Shown: positions 9,516 to 22,172, counted from the first letter of the stretch. The stretch: 64,000 bases of DNA from Paenibacillaceae bacterium (GCA_029256185.1 JAQSYI010000036.1:1-64000), one strand, 5' to 3'. Translations and numbers: made by a program. Notes: generated by a model from the letters alone, not told the origin.

Positions 9516-10029
9516 GGTCGGTCACCCGCTTCCCGGTTTTGGCCTCATAGCGTATCTTCTCTTGAAGTTTGTTAATGCCGTAGATCAGAGCAGCGGGATT
9601 AGGAGGACAGCCCGGTATATATACATCTACGGGTACGACCTGATCCACTCCCTTCATCACCGAGTAGGAACGGACGTAAGGTCCCCCGGCCGTTGCACAG
9701 GAGCCCATGGCAATCACCCATTTGGGCTCGGGCATCTGGTCATAGAGACGGCGGAGCAAGGGGCCCATCTTCTTGGTGACCGTTCCGGCTACCAGCATCA
9801 CATCCGACTGTCTGGGCGAGGTGCGAAAAATAACGCCGAACCGGTCGAGATCATAGTGGGACGCCCCCGTCCCCATCATTTCAATCGCGCAGCAGGCCAG
9901 TCCGAAGGTCAGGGGCCATAGAGAGTTGCTTCTGGCCCACCCCTTCAATTGTTCCAATGTGGTCATGAAAACATTGCGTTCCAGCTCCGCCTTTTCCTCG
10001 GGCGAGATATTTTCTAGAGAGAAGTCCAT
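9508..10029 (-). CDS. nuoB: NADH-quinone oxidoreductase subunit B (N2 cluster)
   Basis: Holds the terminal [4Fe-4S] cluster N2 that reduces quinone. The cysteine ligands are visible in [11 protein letters not shown] (tandem cysteines), [12 protein letters not shown] and [10 protein letters not shown]. From the ATG at 10029 (173 residues), preceded by GAAGGTG, the length suits the family; the longer open frame reads back through nuoA. Overlaps nuoA by 16 bases. Confidence 0.97.
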   Translation of the reverse strand: MDFSLENISPEEKAELERNVFMTTLEQLKGWARSNSLWPLTFGLACCAIEMMGTGASHYDLDRFGVIFRTSPRQSDVMLVAGTVTKKMGPLLRRLYDQMPEPKWVIAMGSCATAGGPYVRSYSVMKGVDQVVPVDVYIPGCPPNPAALIYGINKLQEKIRYEAKTGKRVTDRV

Positions 10030-10379
10030 TGCAACACCTTCTTTTTCCAGGCGTAGATAAGTCCGACCAAGAGGAGAATCACAAACACGATCATTTCTAC
10101 TAAAGCAAAGAGCCCCAGCTTCTGATAAGCAACGGCCCATGGATACAGGAATACAGTTTCCACGTCGAAGATAACAAACATCAACGCAAACAAATAGTAC
10201 CGGATGTTGAAGCGGACTTGGCCAACACCAACTGGTTCGTTACCGCTTTCATAAGTGGTATATTTCTCGGGCAGCGGTTTGCTCGGCCTAAGCAGCCGGC
10301 CAACAGTCAATGCGGCAATAGGAAGGAAGATCCCCAATCCAATGAATATGGCCACCAGAACGTAATTATTAGCGTACAT
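10014..10379 (-). CDS. nuoA: NADH-quinone oxidoreductase subunit A
   Basis: First gene of the complex I operon; small three-helix membrane subunit (121 residues). The conserved loop [13 protein letters not shown] and the acidic [12 protein letters not shown] motif of the second helix are present. The ATG at 10379 is preferred; GGAGGTGA lies 12 bases upstream, a little far, so the TTG three codons upstream cannot be excluded. Confidence 0.94.
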   Translation of the reverse strand: MYANNYVLVAIFIGLGIFLPIAALTVGRLLRPSKPLPEKYTTYESGNEPVGVGQVRFNIRYYLFALMFVIFDVETVFLYPWAVAYQKLGLFALVEMIVFVILLLVGLIYAWKKKVLQWTSL

Positions 10380-10453
10380 ACGCTGCAATCACCTCCGCAT
10401 CATATAGTTTTTTCTTATGAATGGATGGATTTCCACTTATTAAATTCCAACCC

Positions 10454-10482
10454 ATTATAACAAAAGTACAATTTTGTGTCTA
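10454..10482 (-). promoter_or_regulatory. Sigma-A-type promoter of the nuo operon
   Basis: On the minus strand a -35 TAGACA (10477-10482) and a perfect -10 TATAAT (10454-10459) are separated by 17 bases, about 75 bases upstream of nuoA. No operator-like repeat is obvious around it. The rest of the gap up to 10786 is AT-rich and holds no convincing gene; a TACAAT at about 10736 could be the -10 of the rightward gene at 10787. Confidence 0.75.
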
Positions 10483-10786
10483 ATAAAAATGACTATAAAT
10501 AACTGTTCCAATTAGGGCTTAATCACAAGGCATGTTGCTGTCTCTTCTATATTTTATCTGATAATAGGGAAAAAGATGTAACCGGAGTGGATTATTTTGG
10601 TTTCAACCCGACTTACATAATAATCCAGCAATAGGGATAAATCAAGCCTGATATGAACATCCTAGTATAGAGACGGAATAATTTGGCGTGTTCACCAAAT
10701 CTCCTTACACTTTCTATCAACTTCGAACATATGTTACAATTATAAGTACAGAAAGCGCATACAACTTGTGAAGGAGGCTGACTCTC

Positions 10787-11266
10787 ATGTTTTGGAGAAA
10801 AAACAAGCGGACGGCCAGCCAAGAAACGGGCGATTCCCGCACAGTCCCGTCTGTCGCCGTCACATTGCAGCAAGTCAAACAAATCATCCGGGAGTTCGAA
10901 AAACATCTTCCCAAAGGCATCAACCGTACCGTTCTGATCGGTTCAGACAATGAAATAAATTTTGAATTGCTTCTCCCTTTTTTAAAAGGGGTGCCGGAGC
11001 AGAAATTCTACATGTCCAGGGAATCTTTCGAGATATTCGCCGAGGAGGAGCGCCATATTCCCGTGTGGCTGGATATTGTGCAGCGCGCTGTAGATGACTA
11101 TATGGCGGAGGAGAAGGCCGCGCCTACCTTGCCCGGGGATGAGACACGGAAGATCAGTTATGTGCTCCTGCAAGACAATTACTATCTGAAGGAATTACCG
11201 CCGCTTGATTTTTACCTAAGTGATTTGGAGGATCTTATTACTCATCTTCCTGCTGATAATGCCTGA
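10787..11266 (+). CDS. Conserved hypothetical protein, DUF3939-like
   Basis: A soluble protein of 159 residues between the nuo and atp operons, on the opposite strand. From memory of the family it resembles the DUF3939 proteins of Bacillales: a charged N terminus, a VTLQQVKQIIREFEKHLPKGINRTVLI-type start of the domain, a central KFYMSRESFEIFAEEE segment and a C-terminal DFYLSDLEDLITH. No signal peptide or membrane segment. The start has GAAGGAGG eight bases upstream. Function unknown; the family name is a recollection that a profile search should confirm. Confidence 0.8.
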   Translation: MFWRKNKRTASQETGDSRTVPSVAVTLQQVKQIIREFEKHLPKGINRTVLIGSDNEINFELLLPFLKGVPEQKFYMSRESFEIFAEEERHIPVWLDIVQRAVDDYMAEEKAAPTLPGDETRKISYVLLQDNYYLKELPPLDFYLSDLEDLITHLPADNA

Positions 11267-11274
11267 TCATATGC

Positions 11275-11315
11275 ACAGAAGCTCCCGGCATCTGCACTAT
11301 GCCGGGAGCTTCTGT
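11275..11315 (+). terminator. Long hairpin between the 10787 gene and atpC
   Basis: A 17-bp perfect stem with a 7-base loop (arms 11275-11291 and 11299-11315) lies between convergent genes. The T-rich tail is better on the plus strand (CTTCTGTTTG). It could serve both the rightward gene and the leftward atp operon. Confidence 0.7.
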
Positions 11316-11353
11316 TTGCTGCGGAAACTATTACACGCGATTTCCGCGTCTGT

Positions 11354-11758
11354 TCAGTGCTTGTTTTTGGCAACATTCATCCGGTTAAGAGCCCGCTGGA
11401 GCGCCAGTTCCGCGCGGCGGTGGTCAATATCATCCCGCTTGGTATGCAGCCTTCTTTCGGCGCGCTCCCGGGCGGCTACAGCGCGCTCCAGGTCAATTTC
11501 CTGGGGAAGCTCGGCACTTTCCGCCAGAACAACCACCTTATTTTTGCGCACCTCCATGAACCCGCCGCTGACGGCAATGAATTCATTCACTCCATCCCTC
11601 TCAATCTTGAGCGGTCCAATTAGCAATGGCGTAACCAGCGGAATGTGATTGGGCAGTATGCCAAGCTCGCCTTCCGCGCCGCGGACGACGACCATGTGTA
11701 CTTCCTGCTCATAAACCTTGCGCTCCGGAGTCACGATCTCCAGCAAAAATGTACTCAC
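11354..11758 (-). CDS. atpC: ATP synthase F1 epsilon subunit
   Basis: Central-stalk subunit that couples rotation to catalysis and can inhibit ATP hydrolysis. 134 residues, typical length: an N-terminal beta-sandwich (starting FLLEIVTPERKVYEQEV, with the GILPNHIPLVTPL motif) and a C-terminal two-helix domain rich in Ala, Glu and Arg. Last gene of the atp operon; preceded by GGAGGAAT. Confidence 0.96.
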   Translation of the reverse strand: MSTFLLEIVTPERKVYEQEVHMVVVRGAEGELGILPNHIPLVTPLLIGPLKIERDGVNEFIAVSGGFMEVRKNKVVVLAESAELPQEIDLERAVAARERAERRLHTKRDDIDHRRAELALQRALNRMNVAKNKH

Positions 11759-11781
11759 GGACCATTCCTCCTAAGAGATTA

Positions 11782-13239
<1,458 letters not shown>

Positions 13240-13243
13240 CTAA

Positions 13244-13262
13244 AGCTTCCCTATGGGAAGCT
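13244..13262. repeat. Hairpin between atpG and atpD
   Basis: Perfect 8-bp arms AGCTTCCC and GGGAAGCT with a 3-base loop, in the 105-base gap within the atp operon. No T-run, so it is not an obvious terminator. It resembles the palindromes between nuoI and nuoJ and may affect mRNA processing or stability. Confidence 0.5.
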
Positions 13263-13293
13263 GGTCTCCATAAAGCTGCGCTTCTGGCAGGCA

Positions 13294-14154
13294 TTATGCC
13301 TGCGCGTTGGCTCCGCCGACAATCTCAGAGATTTCCTGCGTGATCGCGGCCTGGCGTGCACGGTTGTACTGCAGGGTATACGTTTCAATCATCTTGGTCG
13401 CGTTCTTGGTAGCACTGCCCATTGCCGTCATCTTGGCCCCGTATTCGCTGGCCTTGCTTTCGAGAACAGCGCTGTAGATCAGGGTTTCCGCATAGCGGGG
13501 AAGCAGAACCTCCAGTACCACCCGCGCAGAGGGCTCGTATTCATAGTCGAGCCGGGGACCGCTGTCATCGTGCTTCTCCAATGGCAGCAGGCGCTTAACC
13601 GTCGGTATTTGCAGCAGCGCATTTTTGAATACATTGTAGACCAAGTACAGCTCATCGTAGGAGGCATCCGCATAATTGTTGACAGCCTTGGTCGCCAGAG
13701 CCTTGATATCGGAAAATTCCGGAGCGTTGGGAAGTCCGGTGATTTCCTCCATCGTCGCGATATTCCGTCTGCGGAAGTATTCCTGTCCTTTGCGGCCCAC
13801 AACCAATATGGCGTATTCTTCAGGTGATTTGTGGCGTTCTCTGATGGTCTGCATGAAGCTGCGGAGCAAATTGGAATTAAATCCGCCTGCCAGCCCCCGG
13901 TCAGAGGTAATAATCAGATAGCCGGTCCGTTTGACCGGACGGGAATCCAGCATGGGATGCTTGATATCCTGGGAAGCCCCTGTAACATGGTTCAGAACTT
14001 CCCGTATCTTATCGGCATAAGGACGGGCGGCTTCCGCGGACAGCTGCGCTTTTTTCAGCCGGGAGGCTGCTACCATTTCCATAGCCTTGGTGATTTGCCT
14101 GGTGCTTTTGACACTGACAATCTGGCGTTTGATCTCACGGATAGTCTTGGCCAT
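13294..14154 (-). CDS. atpG: ATP synthase F1 gamma subunit
   Basis: Rotor shaft of F1. The 286-residue protein has the family N terminus (REIKRQIVSVKSTRQITKAMEMVAASRL) and C terminus (MTAMGSATKNATKMIETYTLQYNRARQAAITQEISEIVGGA) that form the coiled-coil shaft. Located between atpA and atpD as usual. Confidence 0.98.
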   Translation of the reverse strand: MAKTIREIKRQIVSVKSTRQITKAMEMVAASRLKKAQLSAEAARPYADKIREVLNHVTGASQDIKHPMLDSRPVKRTGYLIITSDRGLAGGFNSNLLRSFMQTIRERHKSPEEYAILVVGRKGQEYFRRRNIATMEEITGLPNAPEFSDIKALATKAVNNYADASYDELYLVYNVFKNALLQIPTVKRLLPLEKHDDSGPRLDYEYEPSARVVLEVLLPRYAETLIYSAVLESKASEYGAKMTAMGSATKNATKMIETYTLQYNRARQAAITQEISEIVGGANAQA

Positions 14155-14168
14155 ATCAGATCACCCGC

Positions 14169-15689
<1,521 letters not shown>

Positions 15690-15699
15690 TCACCCCTAT

Positions 15700-16251
15700 C
15701 TACAGTGCTTGAGTCGCTTGCAACGCCTTTTCTATCCGCTTCAGCTTGTTGGAGAGGCTCCCGTCATACAGCTTGTCGCCGATGCGGACCTTGATGCCGC
15801 CAAGCAAGCTGGCATCTATGATGTTGGACACGCTAATCGCCTTGCCTGTCAAGCCGGAGAATGCAGCGGCGATATCTGCTGCTTCCTTGTCTGTAAGTGC
15901 CTGGGGAGAGTAGACCGTTGCTTCGGTCCGTCCCAGCGCCTCGCCGGCTATCCGGACAAGCTGCTCACTGACCGCAACAATGGAATCGGCCCGTTTGCGC
16001 TCGACCAGCAGAACAATGGTATTGACTACGATAGCGGACAGATTGGCCCCGAAAATATTCTGAATCAAGCCTGTCTTGGCTGAGGTATCAATATTCGGAT
16101 GGGTCAGAACCAGCCCCAGATCCGGATTATGTTCCATGACAGAAGCAGCCCACCGCATCTCCTTGATGGTCCGTTCCACCAAATCCTGTTCTTTGGCCGC
16201 TTCATACAACGCTTTGGCATACCGTTTGGCAGCTGTCAGTTCCTTGCTCAT
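15700..16251 (-). CDS. atpH: ATP synthase F1 delta subunit
   Basis: Peripheral-stalk subunit joining F1 to the b subunits. 183 residues, starting KELTAAKRYAKALYEAAKEQ, the usual N-terminal helical domain motif, and ending in the family's C-terminal GGIKVRIGDKLYDGSLSNKLKRIEKAL. Overlaps atpF by four bases (ATGA). Confidence 0.96.
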   Translation of the reverse strand: MSKELTAAKRYAKALYEAAKEQDLVERTIKEMRWAASVMEHNPDLGLVLTHPNIDTSAKTGLIQNIFGANLSAIVVNTIVLLVERKRADSIVAVSEQLVRIAGEALGRTEATVYSPQALTDKEAADIAAAFSGLTGKAISVSNIIDASLLGGIKVRIGDKLYDGSLSNKLKRIEKALQATQAL

Positions 16252-16733
16252 GACTTGTTCCCTACCTCTTTGAGGTAATGCTCAACAAGCTCCTGCTGGC
16301 TCTTCTCATCAATCTGCTTCTCGATAATCTTCGACGCAATCAGGACAGACATGGCGCCGACCTGATTCCTCAAGGCGACAACGGCCTTGTTCTTCTCGTC
16401 TTCAATATCGCTGAGCGCTTCCCGCTTCATCCGGACGGATTCATCCTTGGCCTGCTTAAGAAGCTCGTCAGATTGACGCAGACTGGAAACCCGGGCCTGC
16501 TCGATAATTTGATAGGCTTCCTTGCGCGATTCCTGCACAGCCAGCTTCTGCTCCTGCAGGAATTGCTCGGATTGCTTGCGGTTGTCCTCGGCTGCCTGCA
16601 GCTGGCTTTGGATCAGCTCACGCCGCTTCTCCATGATCCCGAATAACGGGCCAAAGGCATATTTGTTCAACAGAACGTACAATAATACAAACGCCACCAC
16701 AGCAAATACTGTCGATTCCCACTGGAAACTCAT
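16248..16733 (-). CDS. atpF: ATP synthase Fo b subunit
   Basis: Peripheral stalk. One N-terminal membrane helix (about residues 5-27, TVFAVVAFVLLYVLLNKYAFGPL) followed by a long charged coiled coil to residue 161. The gap to atpE upstream (about 175 bases) is unusually large for this operon and holds a structured repeat that also occurs upstream of ywlE. Confidence 0.96.
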   Translation of the reverse strand: MSFQWESTVFAVVAFVLLYVLLNKYAFGPLFGIMEKRRELIQSQLQAAEDNRKQSEQFLQEQKLAVQESRKEAYQIIEQARVSSLRQSDELLKQAKDESVRMKREALSDIEDEKNKAVVALRNQVGAMSVLIASKIIEKQIDEKSQQELVEHYLKEVGNKS

Positions 16734-16767
16734 GCAGTGTCCCCCTTCCCTAATGTCCGACCATGTG

Positions 16768-16840
16768 AGGATAAACGCCTGACGGCGTCCTTGGACGCCG
16801 GGCGTTTGCCCAGAAGTCGAACAATCATCCGCGCATATAC
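16768..16840. repeat. Dispersed structured repeat, copy A (between atpE and atpF)
   Basis: About 73 bases that match a second copy at 24282-24357. An outer stem pairs GGATAAACGCC with GGGCGTTTGCCC and an inner hairpin pairs GGCGTCC with GGACGCC. The 3' part (CAGAAGTCGAACAATCATCCGCGCATATAC) is nearly the same in copy B; this part is 30 bases and is described here as CAGAARTCGAACAAT followed by CATATAC. Stem differences between copies are largely compensatory. Confidence 0.75.
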
Positions 16841-16909
16841 TTTCTTAAGATTCTAAAAATGAAGGCGTGGATGGCTCAAGCCCTCCCCGCCGCTTGTCTG
16901 TTATTGGGC

Positions 16910-17128
<219 letters not shown>

Positions 17129-17233
17129 TCATTTCCTCCTAATAAATGTAATTTATGGGTACAGTCTAAAAACAAACTCCCATCCGGCGCCGCCTTCATG
17201 CTAAAGAGCAGCCGGACAGAGATGATTCCTTCA

Positions 17234-18022
17234 TCAATGCGCTTCCTCATGAACAGCTGCCGTGGAGATGTACACCATGGTCAGCATGGTAAACAAGAAC
17301 GCCTGAATCCCGCCGACGAACAAGCTGAAGCCCTGCCATACAGCGAGCATGGGGATACTGGCCCAACTGGCCATCAATATGACCCCAATCAGAATTTCCC
17401 CCGCGAAAATATTGGCAAAAAGCCGGATGGCCAGTGTGACCGGACGGGCAATCTGCTCAATGATGTTAAGCGGCAGAAATACGGGATACGGCTCCAGGTA
17501 ATGCTTCAGATAGTGCTTGCGGTTGTTCTTCAGCCCCAGGAAGTGAATGAGAATGAAGACCACCAGAGCCAGCCCCAGGGTAACCGAGATATCGGCGGTA
17601 GGCGACTTCCAGAAGTTAAATGCCACATGCTCCCCGGCCTCATGCGCTTTCTCAAGCATATCCGGACTGACCAATGTGAAGCCGAACAAATCCACAGGAC
17701 GGTCATACTCCAGAACAAAGGCGAACGGAAGCCCCAGAATGTTGGCAATGAAGATGAACATAATGAGCGTCATCCCCAGTCCGACAAACGGTTTTGCCTT
17801 GGAGAGAGGCATGGCGCTGGCAACAAGATTATGTACGAAATCCACAACCCATTCCATAAAATTCTGCAGCTTGGAGGGCTTATCAATGGACAGATTCCGG
17901 ACCGCCAGCCGGGCTAGGATAAAGGTGATAAGAAAAGTGACAATAATCGGCAAGAAGATGGACAGGTCGATATTCAGACCGCCAACATGCAGTATAGGGG
18001 AATCATGCATCGAAGTTTTCAC
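17234..18022 (-). CDS. atpB: ATP synthase Fo a subunit
   Basis: Stator channel subunit, 262 residues, five to six membrane helices. The essential arginine is in VTLAIRLFANIFAGEILIG. The start overlaps the end of the upstream AtpI-like gene. First structural Fo gene of the operon. Confidence 0.97.
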   Translation of the reverse strand: MKTSMHDSPILHVGGLNIDLSIFLPIIVTFLITFILARLAVRNLSIDKPSKLQNFMEWVVDFVHNLVASAMPLSKAKPFVGLGMTLIMFIFIANILGLPFAFVLEYDRPVDLFGFTLVSPDMLEKAHEAGEHVAFNFWKSPTADISVTLGLALVVFILIHFLGLKNNRKHYLKHYLEPYPVFLPLNIIEQIARPVTLAIRLFANIFAGEILIGVILMASWASIPMLAVWQGFSLFVGGIQAFLFTMLTMVYISTAAVHEEAH

Positions 18023-18411
18023 CTCTTTTCATTATGGAATCTGTGCTGCCAAGCGGATATGAATCCCAAGATGAGTGTTGCCAATTGTACGAAAAAAAAA
18101 CCAATTATGGTAGAGATCATATGAAAGGCCGGAAAGCGCAGGGAGATCATCGTGCCGATAAGCACCATGCTGATCCTGCCTACGAACCCGGAATTAGCCC
18201 GCCGGCCGCTGTTCTCCAGTGCAATGCGGGTAATGGTGTTGACTTTGGATTGAAGCATCAAGCCATTGATGACACTGATGACAGTTCCCAAGATCAGGCC
18301 TGCCGCGTATGTCTTGAGAGATGGAATGAACGCCCAGACCATAAGACAGGAGGATACAAAAAACAGAGAGGCCCGCATGACGCTGCGTACCAGAGCACTT
18401 AAATCATTCAT
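18019..18411 (-). CDS. ATP synthase subunit I-like protein
   Basis: A 130-residue protein with four hydrophobic segments and the position immediately before atpB expected of the ATP synthase I family, whose members help assemble the c-ring or move Mg2+ in Bacillus. The charged KVNTITRIALENSGRRANSGFVGR loop between helices two and three is typical. Overlaps its neighbours on both sides by a few bases, so it is translated as part of the operon. Confidence 0.85.
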   Translation of the reverse strand: MNDLSALVRSVMRASLFFVSSCLMVWAFIPSLKTYAAGLILGTVISVINGLMLQSKVNTITRIALENSGRRANSGFVGRISMVLIGTMISLRFPAFHMISTIIGFFFVQLATLILGFISAWQHRFHNEKR

Positions 18412-18634
18412 TCGTCTCCTCCAGAATGCGCTTGATCATCAGCACGATGCTTGCCAAGCCGATAAACAGACCCAGCAGGGTGCCTGCTGCCGTAAAGCCT
18501 TCCAGGCCGGTCCGGCGTGCAATAGCCCCGCCTCCGAAATAACCGATCACAATCCAGACAACCAGATTCATCCCGATTGCCCCGGCAAATCCAACATACT
18601 TCAAGGGGTTCTGCTTTGACCCGGACGTTTTCAC
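18404..18634 (-). CDS. AtpZ/AtpI-family small membrane protein
   Basis: First gene of the atp operon, a two-helix membrane protein of about 76 residues with the AtpZ pattern (GFAGAIGMNLVVWIVIGYFGGG, then a second helix LGLFIGLASIVLMI). The GTG at 18634 is chosen because GGGAGAG lies seven bases upstream; ATG codons at 18640 and 18649 are alternatives. AtpZ and AtpI proteins act together as a Ca2+/Mg2+ channel in Bacillus; the role here is inferred. Confidence 0.8.
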   Translation of the reverse strand: MKTSGSKQNPLKYVGFAGAIGMNLVVWIVIGYFGGGAIARRTGLEGFTAAGTLLGLFIGLASIVLMIKRILEETNE

Positions 18635-18712
18635 AGGCATCTCTCCCATGGTCAAACCGGATGCTGCACCCGATCCGCTGTTGAGTACACAGTTTCGGAA
18701 CAATTCTTAACT

Positions 18713-18742
18713 ATTTTAGCTTTGCTAGACAACATTTGTCAA
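18713..18742 (-). promoter_or_regulatory. Promoter of the atp operon
   Basis: On the minus strand, a consensus -35 TTGACA (18737-18742) and a -10 TAAAAT (18713-18718) with an 18-base spacer, about 80 bases before the first gene of the operon. Confidence 0.75.
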
Positions 18743-18776
18743 TGCAAACAAAGTAATAACTTTTTGTGAACGAAAA

Positions 18777-18811
18777 AACGAAAAACCCTTATGTATCAAT
18801 GGTTTTTCGTT
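18777..18811 (-). terminator. Terminator after mnaA
   Basis: Perfect 11-bp stem (AACGAAAAACC with GGTTTTTCGTT), followed on the minus strand by TTTTT. It closes the mnaA transcript just before the atp promoter. Confidence 0.8.
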
Positions 18812-18850
18812 ATTTGAACCGCACAGCCCAACTGTACGGTGTGATGTTTA

Positions 18851-20005
18851 TCATTGACTTGTTTTCGACGGAAATGGCTCGGGCCGGACGTCGCTCACAC
18901 CAAAATAGTGCTTAATCGCCTGAACAATCCGTTCCGATACTTTTCCATCTCCGTACGGGTTGGAAGCCTTGCTCATCTTCTCATACAGCGCCTCATCGGT
19001 GAGCAGCGCCCTGGCTCTTCCGTAAACGGCTTCCTCATCCGTACCCACAAGCTCCAGCACACCGGCATCGATCCCCTCCGGACGCTCGGTCGTGTCCCGC
19101 AGCACCAGGGCAGGGATGCCGAATGACGGCGCCTCCTCCTGAATCCCTCCGGAATCGGTCAGAATCAGATGGGTATGGGGATAAAAATTATACAAATCCA
19201 TCACGTCCAGCGGATCGGTCAGCTGAATGCGGGGATGATTCCCGAGAATCTCCCGCGCAGGACCTTGCACCGCAGGATTAAGATGGACAGGATATACAAT
19301 GGCTACATCCTCAAATTCATCGGCAATCCGCTTCACCGCCCGGAAAATCCTGCGGTGAGGCTCTCCGATGGCCTCGCGGCGGTGGGCTGTCATGAGAATC
19401 AGCCGCTTGCCGTAGGCCCACTCCAGCATAGGATGTGTATAGTCCGGACGCACCAGATACTGCATCACGTCAGTGATGGTGTTCCCGGTCACGTAGATGG
19501 ATGACTCCGGCTTGTTCTCTGTGCGCAAATTGCCGGCAGACCAGCCAGTAGGAGCGAAATGCAGGTCGGCAATGACACCGGTCAGCTGCCGGTTCATCTC
19601 CTCAGGAAACGGGGAGAGCTTGTTCCATGTGCGCAGTCCCGCTTCCACATGCCCCACTCTTATTTGCTGCAGCAAGGCGGCATAAGAGGCCAGGAAGGTG
19701 GTGGAGGTATCGCCGTGAACCAGAATCAGGTCGGGCTTCTCTTCCCGCAGCACCGGCTCCAGTCCGGCAATGACACGCACGGACATCTCGGTTAGGCTCT
19801 GGCGGTCTTTCATCACATCCAGATCATAATCGGGCTTGATGTGAAAATAGTCCAGCACCTGGTCCAGCATCTGGCGGTGCTGCGCCGTCACGCATACCAG
19901 AGAATCAATCTCCGCTTCATGCCGCTTAAGCTCCAGCACCAGCGGCACCATCTTGATGGCCTCCGGGCGGGTTCCGAATATGGTCATAACCTTAATCCGT
20001 TTCAC
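18851..20005 (-). CDS. mnaA: UDP-N-acetylglucosamine 2-epimerase (non-hydrolysing)
   Basis: Interconverts UDP-GlcNAc and UDP-ManNAc for teichoic-acid linkage units and other surface polymers. 384 residues, typical length. Visible motifs: N-terminal MTIFGTRPEAIKM, the VHGDTSTTFLASYAAL and GHVEAGLRT motifs, SPFPEEMNR, and LTDSGGIQEEAPSFG with the UDP-binding region. Start is GTG with AAGGGG upstream. Follows upp directly without a terminator between, so it may share its transcript. Confidence 0.95.
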   Translation of the reverse strand: MKRIKVMTIFGTRPEAIKMVPLVLELKRHEAEIDSLVCVTAQHRQMLDQVLDYFHIKPDYDLDVMKDRQSLTEMSVRVIAGLEPVLREEKPDLILVHGDTSTTFLASYAALLQQIRVGHVEAGLRTWNKLSPFPEEMNRQLTGVIADLHFAPTGWSAGNLRTENKPESSIYVTGNTITDVMQYLVRPDYTHPMLEWAYGKRLILMTAHRREAIGEPHRRIFRAVKRIADEFEDVAIVYPVHLNPAVQGPAREILGNHPRIQLTDPLDVMDLYNFYPHTHLILTDSGGIQEEAPSFGIPALVLRDTTERPEGIDAGVLELVGTDEEAVYGRARALLTDEALYEKMSKASNPYGDGKVSERIVQAIKHYFGVSDVRPEPFPSKTSQ

Positions 20006-20086
20006 TTGGAAGACCCCTTCTTTCTGAAAACTGACGCCAAACCCATATATACCCGCTTAAGCATAACAACGTATACGTATGACCTG

Positions 20087-20716
20087 CTACTTGGTTCCAA
20101 ACAATCTGTCGCCCGCATCACCCAAGCCGGGAACAATATAACCGTGGTCATTTAAGTGGCTGTCGATGGCGGCCACATAGATGTCTACATCAGGGTGAGC
20201 CTGCTGGACCGCATGAATGCCTTCCGGGGCCGCAATCAGGCACATCAGCTTAATTTGGGTGCAATTGCGCTTCTTCAGGACCTCAATTGCCGCGATGGCC
20301 GAGCCGCCTGTGGCCAGCATGGGATCGATTACAATCAGCTCCCGCTCGGTTACGTCCGTAGGCAGCTTCACATAATATTCCACCGGCAGCAGCGTCTCGG
20401 GGTCGCGGTACAGACCGATATGTCCTACTTTGGCGGCAGGAATCAGCTTCAGGACTCCGTCTACCATGCCCAGACCCGCCCGCAGGATGGGAATCAAGCC
20501 CAGCATCCGCCCGGAGATGACCTGGCACTCGGCAGTGGTTACCGGCGTTTTTACCGTTGTCTTCTCCAGAGGAATGTCCCTTGTTATCTCGTATGCCATC
20601 AAAGTGGCCACTTCATCCACAAGCTCGCGGAAATCCTTCGTGTTCGTGTTCTCATCGCGGATAAATGTCAGCTTGTGCTGAATCAGCGGATGATCGCAGA
20701 TAAAAACTTTACCCAT
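20087..20716 (-). CDS. upp: Uracil phosphoribosyltransferase
   Basis: Pyrimidine salvage: uracil plus PRPP gives UMP. 209 residues from the ATG at 20716, which has AGGAGG 9 bases upstream and matches the usual N terminus ([20 protein letters not shown]). The PRPP-binding motif [17 protein letters not shown] and the uracil-binding C terminus [17 protein letters not shown] are intact. Neighbour of glyA as in other Bacillales. Confidence 0.97.
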   Translation of the reverse strand: MGKVFICDHPLIQHKLTFIRDENTNTKDFRELVDEVATLMAYEITRDIPLEKTTVKTPVTTAECQVISGRMLGLIPILRAGLGMVDGVLKLIPAAKVGHIGLYRDPETLLPVEYYVKLPTDVTERELIVIDPMLATGGSAIAAIEVLKKRNCTQIKLMCLIAAPEGIHAVQQAHPDVDIYVAAIDSHLNDHGYIVPGLGDAGDRLFGTK

Positions 20717-20810
20717 TTCCTTGTTTCCTCCTAGAGCCTTCCGTTCAAGGAAAGCTGGCATCATAAGCATAAGACGACCTTATTGGCATAAATCTTATCT
20801 ATTATACCAC

Positions 20811-20819
20811 AGGATTCGA
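20811..20819 (-). promoter_or_regulatory. Extended -10 promoter element upstream of upp
   Basis: On the minus strand TGGTATAAT, a perfect TATAAT with an upstream TG, about 95 bases before upp. No good -35 hexamer is visible 17 bases upstream, as is common for extended -10 promoters. Suggests upp can be transcribed independently of glyA. Confidence 0.4.
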
Positions 20820-20924
20820 CCAAATACTGCAGGATTAAACAGAGTATCACAAAAATTGACCCTAACAGCCCTCGCTGGCAGAACGCAGGAGGGCAAGGGC
20901 CACTCGGAATATCAGACGCTTCTT

Positions 20925-22172
20925 CTAGTAAGCAAGATCGGGATACAGCGGGAAGCGGGCATTCAGTTCCCGGACCATGGCGCGGGCTTTGTCATGGGAA
21001 GCAGTATCTGCCGGATTGTTAAGGGTCAAGGAGATGATACGCGCAATTTCCTTCATGGCAGCTTCATCCATCCCCCGGGTAGTTACGGCCGGGGTGCCCA
21101 GACGGATCCCGCTGGTGACGAACGGACTGGTAGGATCAAACGGGATCGCATTCTTGTTGCAGGTAACACCAATTTCATCGAGCAAATGTTGGGCTACCTT
21201 GCCTGTAATCCCCTTGCTGCGCACGTCCACCAGCATCAGATGGTTGTCGGTGCCTCCGGATACAATATCGAAGCCTTCGGCCAGCAAGGATTCTGCGAGA
21301 ACCTGGGCATTCTTGATGACTTGCGCCGCATAGGTCTTGAAGCCCGGCTGCAGAGCTTCGCCGAAGGAAACCGCCTTGGCTGCGATGATATGCATCAGCG
21401 GTCCGCCTTGGGTACCCGGGAATACGGCTTTGTCGATTTCCTTGGCCCATGCCTTGCGGGTGAGGATCATGCCGCCGCGGGGACCGCGCAGGGTCTTATG
21501 GGTGGTTGTGGTCACAAATTGGGCATGAGGCACCGGATTCGGATGCAGTCCAGCCGCCACAAGACCGGCAATATGAGCCATATCGACCATGAACAACGCT
21601 CCCACATCACCCGCGATTTGTGCGAAAGCTTCGAAATCAATGGTGCGGGGATAGGCGCTGGCGCCGGCTACGATCAGACGGGGACGGTGCTTGAAGGCCG
21701 CCTTGCGGACTTCGTCATAATCGATGCGGTGGGTCTTCTCATCTACGCCATAAGCCACAAAGTTATAGAGAATCCCTGAAGCATTGGCAGGATTGCCGTG
21801 AGTCAGATGGCCGCCGTGGGCCAGATTCATGCCGAGCACCGTGTCGCCGGGCTTGATCGCCGCCAGATAGACCGCCAAATTGGCTTGGGCGCCGGAGTGG
21901 GGCTGAACATTGGCATGCTCCGCTCCGAAGAGTTCCTTGGCCCGGTCACGGGCAATATCCTCGACGATATCCACGTATTCACAGCCGCCGTAATAGCGGG
22001 CATTGGGATAACCCTCGGCGTATTTATTGGTCAGCACCGTACCCATCGCTTCCAACACAGGAGTGCTGACGAAGTTTTCCGAGGCAATCAGCTCGATCTT
22101 ATCACGCTGGCGGTTCAACTCCAGATTCATTGCTTCTAACACCTTCGGATCAGCCTTGCGCAAATTTTCCAT
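20925..22172 (-). CDS. glyA: Serine hydroxymethyltransferase
   Basis: Pyridoxal-phosphate enzyme that makes glycine and 5,10-methylene-tetrahydrofolate from serine. 415 residues; PLP lysine in [14 protein letters not shown], and the N-terminal [10 protein letters not shown] and [17 protein letters not shown] motifs are visible. It follows rpiB and ywlG on the same strand; the ZTP riboswitch upstream of rpiB fits its role in one-carbon supply. Confidence 0.97.
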   Translation of the reverse strand: MENLRKADPKVLEAMNLELNRQRDKIELIASENFVSTPVLEAMGTVLTNKYAEGYPNARYYGGCEYVDIVEDIARDRAKELFGAEHANVQPHSGAQANLAVYLAAIKPGDTVLGMNLAHGGHLTHGNPANASGILYNFVAYGVDEKTHRIDYDEVRKAAFKHRPRLIVAGASAYPRTIDFEAFAQIAGDVGALFMVDMAHIAGLVAAGLHPNPVPHAQFVTTTTHKTLRGPRGGMILTRKAWAKEIDKAVFPGTQGGPLMHIIAAKAVSFGEALQPGFKTYAAQVIKNAQVLAESLLAEGFDIVSGGTDNHLMLVDVRSKGITGKVAQHLLDEIGVTCNKNAIPFDPTSPFVTSGIRLGTPAVTTRGMDEAAMKEIARIISLTLNNPADTASHDKARAMVRELNARFPLYPDLAY

